Below, piece after piece: positions 29,301 to 40,060 of a stretch of DNA of 64,000 bases. The notes under the pieces were generated by a model. It did not search any database and had not been told where the DNA came from. It worked only from the letters and a program-made list of their open reading frames with translations. Position 1 is the first letter of the stretch, and each line of letters opens with the position of its first letter. Origin of the DNA: Clavelina lepadiformis (taxonomy: Eukaryota > Chordata > Ascidiacea > Aplousobranchia > Clavelinidae); assembly GCF_947623445.1 (NCBI RefSeq), contig NC_135246.1, positions 17,281,856 to 17,345,855 on the forward strand, given 5' to 3'. The position numbers and the translations under genes were made by a program.

Positions 29301-32300
29301 ATTCCCGCTACTCCTTTCTTGTTCTTTGGAATATTTTTACAAATTTTTAGGCACATTGTTGTTCTTCGAAATGGCCACATTTACACTGTTCAAACTCTGA
29401 AAGATGATGGTGGTATCATAGATGCGGCAACTGTGAAAGCCTGCCTGAACGATATCTTAGCAGATAAACGTCCACCACCAGACCATTCTGTTGCCTACAT
29501 GACATCCACCAATCGTGATACATGGTGCAGAGTAAGGTAGAAAATCTTTGCAGTGTATAGTTATAGTGGTTTGCATCTTTGAAAAATGTTCCAACGACGT
29601 AGCTCAACGAGAAACATTGCACATTATCCTTGCAGTTAATAGCATTTGTTTATTTATGTGACATTCTTTCATGCAGAGAGCATCTTCTCAGTACAGGCAA
29701 TGCCGAGATGTTAGAAGCAGTCGATTCTGCAATCCTTTGCCTGGTTTTAGACGACAAAAAAGATATTGAAAGCCCTAATGAAGCAGTTGATGTGTTTTTG
29801 CACGGGGATGGAGCCAGCCGCTGGTTTGACAAGAGCATTTCTTTGATTATATCCGGAAACGGAGAGGCAGCAATCAATTTCGAGCATGCGTGGGGTGATG
29901 GTAAGATCCTACCTTGTCAATCTTGATCTATATAAGACAATGTTTTTGTTGCAAGCAATATCTTCTCTAACTCTAAAGTATGTGCACGCAGTTGTTTTGC
30001 ATAAAGCAAGCATAAACATAATATATAAAGGAGTGTGCAATGTATTTATTGCCAATGTAATTGAGAATCCAAACTTCATATCCTTATCGTTTGTTTAGTT
30101 ATTCTTGGGTTATCTCGATTTAGTGCAATGATCTTACGAGATAACAGCTATACTATGTAAGCTTAAACTGGAATGTTTTTTGTGTAATTTCATTTCTCAG
30201 GTGTTGCTGTGATGCGGTGTTTCAATGAAATATTTGACCACTCAACGCTCACTCCGACTATATCACACGATTCCCTCGCTGTGGTTGGTGGTTATAGTGA
30301 TTATCTGAAACGGATTGAGTTTAATCTTGATGACTCAGTAAAACGATCAATAAGGTGAGGGCAGCAAATTTTCCTAGTTCTGGTGAAGTGAGTAGTTAAC
30401 CTTAAATTGAGGCGTTAACTTAAGAATAACCATCATAACAAAAATAAAGTGAACATTTTATATTTCAGTGAAGCTCGGGAGAGATATAATGATGACGTAA
30501 GTAAAATACGAGTTAGCGGAAAAGAGTTCCCTAAAATGCATAAAGAATACTTGAAAAAAAAGAAAATCTCCCCAGATGGGGTTCTGCAATTAGCCATCCA
30601 GGTAATTTCGATTGTTACTAACTTACTCTATATTTGTTATGACTGGTCTGTAAAAGGATTCCGAAAATGCCTTGAAATTTGGATTAAATTTGGACATTAT
30701 CGTCATTATCAAGGTTGGACATTATCGTTTGTGTGGTCATCCGGCTGCAACCTATGAATCATGCAGTACCTCAGCATTTAAACATGGAAGAACTGAAACA
30801 ATAAGATCATGCACTCTTGAAGCCCAGGCTGCTGCAAAAGCAATTGCTAGAGGTAATTAAACAGTTTGGCATTTTGCAAACTCATAATTGTTTTCCTAAG
30901 AAACAACTTTTGATACGCTTTTTATGACCTACTGATGTGTCTTTGCCTGAATGCTTGTTTAAAAATGAGAGATTGCTATTACTATGCCTGACGTCTTATG
31001 TGTTCAATCGTCTTAAATCACCCAAATATGATAACCTATCCATTGTAAATGGTCATTGGTAGCATTTCAGACTCTTCTATTCCCGAGCCCAAAAACCCTT
31101 TTTTTTGCTATTTTTTGTAACTCAAAACCTGGGTTTTAAAATGAGAGAACCCATTTTTTTGTATTTAATGACAGATAAAGTGATTTCCGTCTACAAAGAA
31201 AAACAATGACTGTAGTAGTCTATGCTAGTTAAAGTTAATACAGCAGTCGTACCAATGAATAATTCCAGGACATTACATGGAAACCCTTTTCTTTGCTTTG
31301 ACCTTGTACTCACCTTTATCACGCCTGTACTCACCTTTATCATTTAGACTTTTTCATGTCAATCAGGGTCATTTAATCATAACAAGTTATCATTTTGTTT
31401 TTTGTAATTGATTAATTGATTGATTGGTTTCCTTACCATGAAGCCCACATCAGTGGAGCCAGAGAGGTATTTTCAGCTATGGGTCTAGTTGTCACATAAA
31501 TGAGAGTCTCAAAACTTTAATTTTTATACTGTATAAGCGCTAGTGTTTATGTACGCTTTAGTACTACAGGTATTAGTGGAAAAAAACAGTAAGTGCTTAA
31601 TTACTAATGCATTAATAAAGATCAAATTGCATTTAGTAGTGTTTTTACAGTAATATTGAGTTTATTAATTGTAAATACTACATTTTTGTCACATATTGAA
31701 AACACATGAATTTTTCTGGTTTTTTAATACCAGGTACCGGAAGTTTTGAAATTTTGTCCCGAATTAGAAACCCTAGTTATTTGTAAATCAGAGTAAATTG
31801 TTTGTTGTGAATCCTTTGAAATCTCTGGCTTGAACTTTCAGCTCAAAGTCAATGTCCAAGCCCATCTCTTTCTTCAATATTTCTCTCAGTTCTTTTTCAG
31901 TTTTTGCCAATTTAACCTCTGTCAGCTGATCGGTGTAGGGGTCAATGTATTTTTTCTTACACATATTTAGACCCCAAGTTATAACTATACCATCTTCATT
32001 CAAAAGACAACTTATTGTGTTGTATTTCAGAAAGCTTTCTTCAGAGTCTTGGTGGTAATCGCACATTTTTTGAAAATCTTCAAACTTGCGTGGAGCAGTG
32101 TCAAACTTGTATAATATTTGCCAAGTTCCTGGGATTAAATTTTTTTCCCTACCTAAACATTCAGTAAAAAGAACACTGATTTGTAATTTTTGGAGAGTAT
32201 GACTTCCTTATTCACTGCTACCCTTATTATTGGTCAACTGGCCGCACATAAAAAGATTAACTAATGCTTTGTCAGCCTTTGCAATCTATAGATGACATAC

Positions 32301-34278
32301 CATTGATGAGTCTTTTTACCCTCCTTTCAACAACGAAAAATTCTTCATCAAACTTTCGAATTCGATAGACTCCGTTGTGTTGCGATTGTTCCGTCAATTC
32401 TTCAAACTTTAGTGGATTGATAAATATTTTGTCTCCAAAGGTTACATCAGTAAGCCACTCCATACCATCAGAACAATGGACCTGTAAAATTATCGTTCGT
32501 AGTGTTAATTAACTGGACTAAATGAGTTGCATCAAAATAGTAAAATATGTTGACTCAAAATCCATGTTTCCCCAATATTTTGCCACAATATTGGGTTTAC
32601 ATTAGTTGTTTTCATATTTACTGCTAAAAATATGTAGGCATGGCACCTCAGTGTTGTTGATTAAATTAGTTTCTATTCAATGAACGTTCAACTGTTCATG
32701 AACGCTCTATGTTAACTAAACAGACAATTTTCTTACCATCATTACAAGATGGTCAAACTTTGGACTGAATTTTGTTCCTATAAACAACTGCGCTTGTATC
32801 AGCTTCACATCAAAACCAAGATTTTTAAGCAACCAGGAAAACAATCCATTGTTTTCATAGCATAATCCACCCCTTCTCTTCAAAACTATGTTGTTGTATA
32901 TTTTTTCCAAGTCTAACGTCTTCCTTTGGCCACCAAACATATCAAACATTTCAAATGGCACGTTAGAGGCATGGCATATGCACAGTTTTTTCAGTGTTGT
33001 CGAGCTGGTATCTAACGTTCCATTGTACTTAATTCTATCAAGATACTTCTGGGTGTCCATCCTGTCGGTTCCTGCCATAATACTTTGTAAATGCACTTTC
33101 AGTTTTTTTCCTTGTGCAAAGTTCAGTTAGGTCCTTGGCAAGCATCTTTTGTTTGATTTTGCGGTAGTTGGTAAGTTGTGTTCTGTGTAAACAGGCTCTT
33201 TTAGCGTTTTTGCTGTTAGCACAGGGTAAGCAATTACCTTTTGCTAATGTAAAAATTAAGGTAGTGTGTGTGTATGTGTGTGTGTGTGTTTTACCAGCAG
33301 GTCATATTGATGTGTGAAATCTCTTCAACAATATTATGTAGTGTTTCTCTCAGCTATTGTGCAAATTTTAGCTCTGGAATACTTCTGCCACTTCCTTTTC
33401 GGATTGTTTGCTTTGAAAAATATTTCTAACTGTGTTTTAATAAGTGTCAGTTTATTCATGATAAATGACACAAACTAAATTTACAAAAATGTTTTCGTAG
33501 ACTTCCATTGAATGTCAACTTACCGTAAAAAATACTCAATAATTATTACTCATGGATCTATGCGTGTTATTTGTCACGCCAACAAAACAAAATTACATAT
33601 TGTTAGTTAGTCCTTAGTGATAATAATGTTAACTGACAGTTCATCTTCTGTTACAGCCAACGTAAGTGGAGCAAACAACCGCCTGAAGACGGATGCGACC
33701 TACAGGAAGGAAGTTGAAAGCCTTATAAGGAAGAGTTGCGACCGCCATAATGAAATCACCAAACAGGCTGCTATGGGTAAGATCTGCTTTCCATCTTATT
33801 GCATATAATTTATAGTACCAGGTTGTTAATATGCTGTAAAATAAGTAATAAGTAGTATTGTTTCTAGTATCACTTTAGCTGTTATTATTATTTTAAGCAT
33901 TCCATAAAAACACCTTATTTCTGCCCTGATCTGTTTTGTTTGTTTATCTCAGGTCAAGGCTTTGACCGACACTTGTTCGGATTACGTCACATCGCTGAAC
34001 AAGACCTGGGTTTAAAGACCCCAGGGATTTTCCTTGACCCGTCTTACGTCACAATGAACCACATTATTTTATCCACGTCGACCTTGGCCAGCCACGCAGC
34101 TAACATGGGAGGTTTTGCCCCGGTCGTCCCTGACGGGTTCGGGGTTGGCTATGGGGTCCGTGACAATATGGTAGGGTGCAATATTACTAGCTACGACAAC
34201 AGAGACGTTGCCGCCTTCGTTGACGCAATAATGGCAAGTTTAGAAGACATCTACACTGTCCTTGAAGGTTCTGATTAA
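26399..34278 (+). CDS. CPT2: Carnitine O-palmitoyltransferase 2, mitochondrial
   Basis: Thirteen exons join in phase to give 674 residues: 26399-26446, 26567-26673, 27348-27490, 27754-27917, 28088-28218, 29044-29193, 29351-29536, 29677-29900, 30201-30354, 30469-30601, 30714-30852, 33657-33776, 33953-34278. CPT2 converts acylcarnitine and CoA to acyl-CoA on the inner face of the inner mitochondrial membrane for beta-oxidation. The first ~40 residues are Arg/Ser-rich with few acids, as in a presequence. Family landmarks follow in order: [42 protein letters not shown], the catalytic His in FEHAWGDG (about residue 380; 372 in human), [39 protein letters not shown] and GFGVGY. Length matches the family (658 in human). 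No frameshift is seen. Intron 11 (30853-33656) is much larger than the rest because it contains a complete NAT gene on the other strand. Confidence 0.95.
26724..26825. repeat. Inverted-repeat element in CPT2 intron 2 (hairpin or MITE-like)
   Basis: Left arm 26724-26749 (GGGTCTAGTGTACAAGTGCA and following CAACCA) and right arm 26800-26825 are reverse complements over 26 bases with about two mismatches. They enclose 50 bases. A third partial copy (GTCTAGTATACAAATGCAT) starts near 26777 inside the loop, in the same orientation as the left arm. No obvious target-site duplication was found. It may be a short inverted-repeat transposon remnant or a stable RNA hairpin in the intron. Confidence 0.5.
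31661..31666 (-). terminator. Candidate poly(A) signal of the nested NAT gene
   Basis: AATAAA on the minus strand (TTTATT on plus) about 120 bases downstream of the NAT stop codon, still inside CPT2 intron 11. Confidence 0.4.
31788..33096 (-). CDS. Arylamine N-acetyltransferase nested antisense in CPT2 intron 11
   Basis: Three minus-strand exons (33096-32737, 32481-32301, 32152-31788) join in phase 0 then 1 and give 301 residues, close to the usual 290. NATs move acetyl from acetyl-CoA to arylamines and hydrazines through a Cys-His-Asp triad in the cytosol. All three positions are present: Cys79 in [10 protein letters not shown], His116 in FDHLVMM, Asp132 in LTDVTFG; their spacing (37 and 16) is close to human NAT1 (39 and 15). 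[19 protein letters not shown] and the C-terminal region ([18 protein letters not shown]) also match. A second in-frame Met at residue 7 could be the true start. The gene has its own introns, so it is not a processed copy. It lies wholly inside a host intron on the opposite strand, so transcription of the two genes may interfere. Confidence 0.9.
33265..33292. repeat. (GT)n microsatellite
   Basis: A short alternating GT tract interrupted by one AT step, within CPT2 intron 11 upstream of the NAT start. Confidence 0.7.
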
Positions 34279-35130
34279 CTGTTAGGTAGGTGCCAATTGA
34301 CTGATTTTGCTCAACTTCAATTCATACGCAAGATTTTTAAAGTGATTTTGTACTCGTGCCTATTTCGATTTCGTTTTAAGAGATTAGTTAAATAGCTTAT
34401 ATCTATGTTTCAAAATGTATTCCCACAATATGCTTGCTTTCTTCAGTGATGTGTGTCGCCGTGTTTTCGGTGTTCGATTTCATTAGCCAAATTTGTGATT
34501 TGTGCTGAAAAACAACTAATTAAATACTATAACTTCTTAAATAAATTTGACTGTTTAATGTTCGCTTTACAAAATAAATCTAGGAATAATTTTTCGCCGC
34601 AAAACAAGGAACATGCAAAAACGATTACACGGTATATTAGAAATATTTTAAAAAGAAAACTCTCAAAAAAACAGGACATACCGCCATTTGAGTCTGTCCG
34701 AAACACGACCCCAGTCCGGTGGTGATTAGTTGTTATTGCTGCCCTGTGGAGTTTTGAAAGGCAACCTGCGTTTTCCGGACAGAAAGAATTCGTTATCTGT
34801 TTACGCATCTTCTTTGCCTGGTCATTATCAACGACTTCAACCATAACCACTTGACGAATGAAAGTGTTTCGATGACCTAACAATCGCGTGTATTCTCTTG
34901 TCACATTGTAAGCACTGTTACATAGATTAAAACACCATTATCGACCCACTACGAGAGACTGAATCGAATCTACGGTAATATAGTGTCAGTAGTAGGCTGC
35001 AGCCTCAAAAAATTTAGAAAACAACGATGTAAACGCTAAAAACTGCTGAAACTTCCTACACAGCAAAGTTTTGAAGTTTGAATTTCTATCGCAAGAAGAA
35101 GATATTTCAATTGAGTTTTAATTATTAAAA
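34279..35130. other. CPT2 3'UTR and spacer
   Basis: AATAAA at 34540-34545 is a likely CPT2 poly(A) signal. An open frame on the minus strand (34527-34904) has some protein-like composition in its first two thirds but no splice partner, ATG at its head or family match, so I do not call it a gene. Confidence 0.4.
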
Positions 35131-38100
35131 ATGAATTCGGTGTCGGAGGACAAAGCCGGCAACGGTACCTACGTGTTCAACGCTCCTCCGAAAGCGTCAC
35201 CGGACCAAGGCAATGAAGTTACAACAATGATCGGAATCCTCTGTTCCTGTATAATGATAACTGCTGTGTTATTCTTTTTATGGAAGGTAAATTCACAATC
35301 TGTAAAAAGTATGGTTGTGGTTGACAATAGTTTAAATAAATTATGTTGAATCAAAGAAAATAACACAAACGTTCATTTGTTTAGTTGTTGTCGTTAAAAT
35401 GCAAGAATTTTTTGTGTTGTGAGTTGCTTCAGATGGAAGTAGCTAATGAGAAATAACCTATTTTGACAATTCTATTCATAAACGCACGGTGTGTGGAAAA
35501 ATAGTAGCTTAGTCATCGATACCCTAGGCCTAGACTGAACAGTTGATTTATGACTCAGCTACTGCAGCGAAAGCAGAACGAGATGCGTCAGTTTCAAGAA
35601 GAACCTGAGCACGGAAAGAACGCAGAAGATGGTGACAGTTCCTCTTTGTCGGTGGGGGTTAGCACGGAACAAAGTCCAGAAGTGAAGACGAATGGATTGA
35701 GATTGCTGGACAAGATCTTCAAGACATCGACCGTGGACAGAGAACAATCAAGCAGTTCGTTTAAAAATGACAAATTTGAGGCGATGGACAAAGATCTAGA
35801 CGAACTGATTCTTCCTCCTCTCTCGCCCATAATCAGCTCAACTTGGAGCGAGAAGAGGCAGCAGTCACCCAGCGAAGACACCGGTTGCGACAGTGGGTTT
35901 GGAAGATTCTCATTCGTGCAAAGGTAGCCTGACTGGTTACATTCAAACCTTGCACGTGTTGTGTATGTCAAAGTGAAAGCTAATCAATTGTCAAGTGTTA
36001 AGTAATATATTGGTGATTACGCCTACAGTAGCTTCTTGTTGCAAACTGATGAAGGTTCCTGACACAGGATCATGCTTTGATTTGCAAAGTAACGTTTTAA
36101 CCCCGGTATAGCTATCGATGATGCGCGATTAACCCGTCCTTTTCAGAAATTTATATAGCCTAAACATTTTTAGGGACGGTGGTATACTAAGAACGGGAAA
36201 ACTTGATAACGATCTCGAAATAGAACACACAAGTGACATACTGACGTCACTAGTGCGAGAAAGACAAGCATTGCGTCAAGAAAGCGAGGCCCGAAATTCA
36301 AAAATAAAGAAAGTAATTGAGGTAAAGGTGTTGCTAAACTAAACTTACTTATTAGATTTTGCATTAGAAACACATCTTCGAGTTTACAGCTTGACTACCT
36401 ATGTCGTTGAACTGTTTTATCAGAATTTTACTTCAAGAATTGTTTTCACGACTTCAACCAGCGCAATAACTTTAAGCAACTCTTAAAACGTTGCACTTCG
36501 CTATTTTAAGTATTCAACATTTTTTTCACAACTTTGGTTACAATGTTTACGTGCACGTGTACAGCTGTTGGACCAATGCTCAGCGTTTGTTCGCTCCGCA
36601 CGTGAGAAAGCATCTGAGGAATCCAAAACTGACTCCAGCATGCAGAGATTCTTAAGAAACATGCGCGAAGAGAGAAGAAGGTATGACTCGATCCGAAGAT
36701 TTCCAAGAAAATCGGTATGGAAGCAGAGAGAAAACGACAGCAGAGACGCTTTTATCAGTATGCAGGTAGTTTAAATATTGAATATTTTTGTAGGCTAAGT
36801 GAAGTCTCGTTTCTTCTGCAGTATAGTAGCTTAATATATGTAAATGTAAGCTAACTTTATAAATGCTGCAATAGGATTCGGCCAGCACTGTATATAAATA
36901 ACATCCAAAGCGTCCCATGTTAAATATTGAAAAAATACAACAACTTCTTCTTGTTATGGAAATGGATATATTCAGGCCATTTTGAGCTCTGCTTAAGATA
37001 TTTTTCTTTAGCAGTAGCCGACATAAAACGCCGTTTTTGTTAAAGTTTTGTGTATCTGATGTTTTACCTTTTAGTAACGGTTCCCCATTAGTTGGTTAAT
37101 CTCCATTGAACATTGTTTAACCGATCTTATGTTTTTCTTCTCGGCAGACTTGGTTTGACGGTCTGCGTCTCCATCCAAATTTAATGGGAATTGCAGAAGA
37201 AGTTTTTCTCTTAAGATCCCACCATCGGAGCGACGTGGAACGAAATGATGCGGAACGGAAATGCGTCAGAGGTTCAGTTCGAAGTCTCGAGTAAGTTCCA
37301 ATAAATTTAATATGCAGTAGGCTGTCATGCAAATCCAGAAAAGCATGCAAATGTACACAAGCATATTAGAAGTAAATAGTGTAGGCTAGAAAAGATTATT
37401 TATCTATTTGTTGCCAAACACCTGCCGGTTTAGGTGTTCCTTAATTCCTATACTAGTCGGGTGATCAGTAATATTTATTATAAGTTATAGTAATAAAGTA
37501 TGCGGTAATTTCTTTTATATGATAATTGATAATAACCAACGTGTTGAGACGCTGTTTCTCTCTGTGATAAACAAATCCTTTTTATTCAAAATAAACAAAA
37601 GTCATTCTTTTATTTTCAGCGAATGTTCGCGCCTTCTGTCTCGGGCACGGAGAAATGTTGCAGATATGAAAAGACAAATAGCGGAAAGGAAGAAGGCAAT
37701 TGAGCAAGCCAACCGGATTCGGAAGGAGAGAGATAAAAAGATAAACGCGCTCTTTGAGATGATGGAACAAAATTCTGAGAATGTTAACTGCGACGACAGA
37801 AAAGCCGTAAAACGACGTGTGACTTTGCCGAAGAAAACGGGGAGAAATCTCGCGCAAAACCCATGCACCAGGGTGACGAGTTTAAACGCAGAAAAGTGCT
37901 CGGAGTGTCAGAAGTACTATTGCCGTTGTGAGCCGTTTTCGCCGGAAGAAGGACAAACAACTGATTCATTAGCAGTGAAAGCAACAGATTTCAAGACTGA
38001 GCACACAGAAAAAGTCAATGGAGTAGAGTCGAGTGAAACGAAGAACCGGCTGTTGAATCGAGTGGTCCAAATCGATACCGACGAAAACGAAACTTCGTAC

Positions 38101-38367
38101 AATTTAATTTTAAACTTGAAAGAAATTACTCAAAATGGCGTGCCCGGTGACCATGACAACAGCGAAGATTTATCCGAACGTGAAGTAACAAAAGCACTCA
38201 AGCGTGTCCCGAACATCAAGTGTCTGAAGAGTATTAAAAAAGGAACCAGTGGGGAATGGACGATAGAAGCAATTGCGTCCCAAGGGAGAATTGCCAACAT
38301 TAAGTTCAATTGTCGGGGTAAAAATTATGCAATTGAAATGAAGAAAAACTTACCCAAACATTTATGA
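35131..38367 (+). CDS. Single-pass membrane protein with long coiled-coil/basic cytoplasmic region, family unknown
   Basis: Six exons join in phase (35131-35286, 35559-35923, 36174-36321, 36565-36765, 37148-37290, 37620-38367) to give 586 residues. Exon 1 is a short N-terminal segment with an NGT sequon and a membrane helix (MIGILCSCIMITAVLFFLW) but no cleavable signal, suggesting a type III protein with the N-terminus outside. The rest is polar and mostly helical. It has a Ser/Glu-rich stretch, then Arg/Glu/Lys-rich predicted coiled coils (LVRERQALRQESEARN; MKRQIAERKKAIEQANRIRK). A small cysteine cluster (CSECQKYYCRC) lies near residue 436 and a hydrophilic tail ends in LPKHL. I do not recognise the family. 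AATAAA lies four bases after the stop. An alternative donor inside exon 4 (AAG|GTATGA near 36679) could shorten the protein. Confidence 0.75.
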
Positions 38368-38370
38368 CGT

Positions 38371-38376
38371 AATAAA
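38371..38376 (+). terminator. Candidate poly(A) signal directly after the coiled-coil membrane gene
   Basis: AATAAA starts four bases after the TGA stop, implying a 3'UTR of only a few tens of bases. Confidence 0.45.
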
Positions 38377-39003
38377 GCGTTTTACTCTTTAAGCCTAATC
38401 ATATTTTTTTATTCGATGAATGGTTGTTTTGTTTTAAATTTACCCTTGTCCGTCCCGTCATGTTGAACGGCAGTTTGTGACAGCCGCCCAGCTAAAATAC
38501 TTCAATTTCGTTAAAATACAGCAGCCTATCTGCATATTTGACAAACGCCATTTACCGGTGTCTTGCGTCATGTTGCCAACAACTGCTTATAATTAAAACT
38601 TTTCGTGAATTACTTTAAAATGCCAGTTTTAATGTTCAACATAAGAGACCTAGCCGAGTTCAAAACCAATTTCTGTTCGGGATATTTTACTTGTCTTGAT
38701 CTTAGCTCACTTCACTGTGCAAAAGAGATGAGCCAACAATCTTGGTCAGAATCTAGAGTTTATATACAAAGTCGCAGACGGCGATGATAGAAAGCACTCC
38801 AAGAAAAAGTACATCTTCGGCAACACAAACAATTACATAATTGTAAAAAATATTGGCATGGCAAAAACGGTGCACTCGAATCAATCAAAGTCGGTAAATC
38901 AAGCGATACAGGAAACCGCACAAAATGCACCACCTACTACACATCTAATAAAGTCCGAACGCAGTCTTCGGCAAAACGTCATAGTAACATCATTATGATG
39001 TAA
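38377..39003. other. Convergent spacer
   Basis: Spacer between two convergent genes. A minus-strand AATAAA (38408-38413) could serve the zinc-finger gene, giving a 3'UTR of about 590 bases. No coding sequence seen. Confidence 0.35.
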
Positions 39004-40060
39004 TTAACATTTCTCCTCGAGGTCATCGTCGCACTTTAACTGGACCACGAATTTGTCCACCACCGGTTCTAACTTCTTCAGCAAAACTCGAGGCGTTGAC
39101 GGTGACGTCATAATGCCCAAAGTGGGGTCACGTCTGGTCAGAGCAAAAGAGTCAGCGCTGTCATCTGTCGAGTGCAATTCTGTGTAATCCACACTATCCA
39201 GCGAGTCAGTACTGATATCATTGCACGTGTCGTCACAACACGAATCTGCCGAATCTTCAACGATGATGTCGAACTGGAAAAAGAGGATTTTTTTACTTGT
39301 GCGACAATTACATACAAAGCAGAGGTTCAAGTAATGTCAGCGGCGAATCGAAGGATGAAAAGTACCGGATAATTGTTGACATAAATGGAATTTAACAGAC
39401 CAATGCTTTGTCTCATCCAACTTGCTTACAGAGCTCGGTTCATCCTGTTTTTACCGGTGACCACGAGACAACACCCACTCGCATTCACCCCTTCTCATTG
39501 GTTTAAATGTAACTATTGCCTCATAAAGCTGATTAATAATTCTCATCGCAATTAAATTTCTTTCAATTAAGAATGAATGTAATCTTTGTATAGGTGCAAT
39601 TCCAAGGGAACCTTTTCGCCTTTCCGTATACGATGACGATTTCGTAATGGTTTAGCATAATCCGCAAGATTACTTCAGTCGTAACCGTGTAAAGCAAAGG
39701 CGTTAAGTCGCAGTGAAAGATTAACGTAGATTCACCTTATCAAGTCTGACCACTCCTTCATAGAGGTCAAAGCCCACTCCGTCCACGTTGAAGCGAGCTA
39801 TACTGGCAGCGGAGTGCTTTTTCATGTGATTGCGAAAGTCGTTAAGATACCTGGATAAAAACACGTCACTGAAGCAGCAGCGTAAGCAGCATAATGTTTA
39901 ACTTGATGTTCCACCATTCTTAATGGTTCTTAAGGGTTTCCCGGTAGTTCGACATAAAATGTCTCAGCGATAAACCTGAAGCTTACCAGAATATTTTCGC
40001 ACAATCGGCGAATCTGCACTTGTACGATCTAATCTCGTCGCTCTGAGCAGGAATGGTAAT
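39004..40060 (-). CDS. Terminal exons with one split C2H2 finger
   Basis: Exons 40060-39987, 39850-39736 and 39273-39004 are phase-linked. A finger is split as KCRFADCAKIFW | YLNDFRNHMKKH. The C-terminus is an acidic Ser/Asp-rich segment followed by TPRVLLKKLEPVVDKFVVQL and a Cys-terminal tail. The first exon needs phase 0 input and has no start codon of its own. It is therefore either spliced from an upstream exon of the zinc-finger gene, skipping or cutting the exon with the 40145 stop, or is part of a separate gene whose start I cannot see. Confidence 0.55.

Noticed and set aside
34527-34904. Minus-strand open frame of about 125 codons with protein-like first half
   Set aside because: It lacks an ATG at its head, overlaps the likely CPT2 3'UTR, has no splice partner in phase and no recognisable motif.
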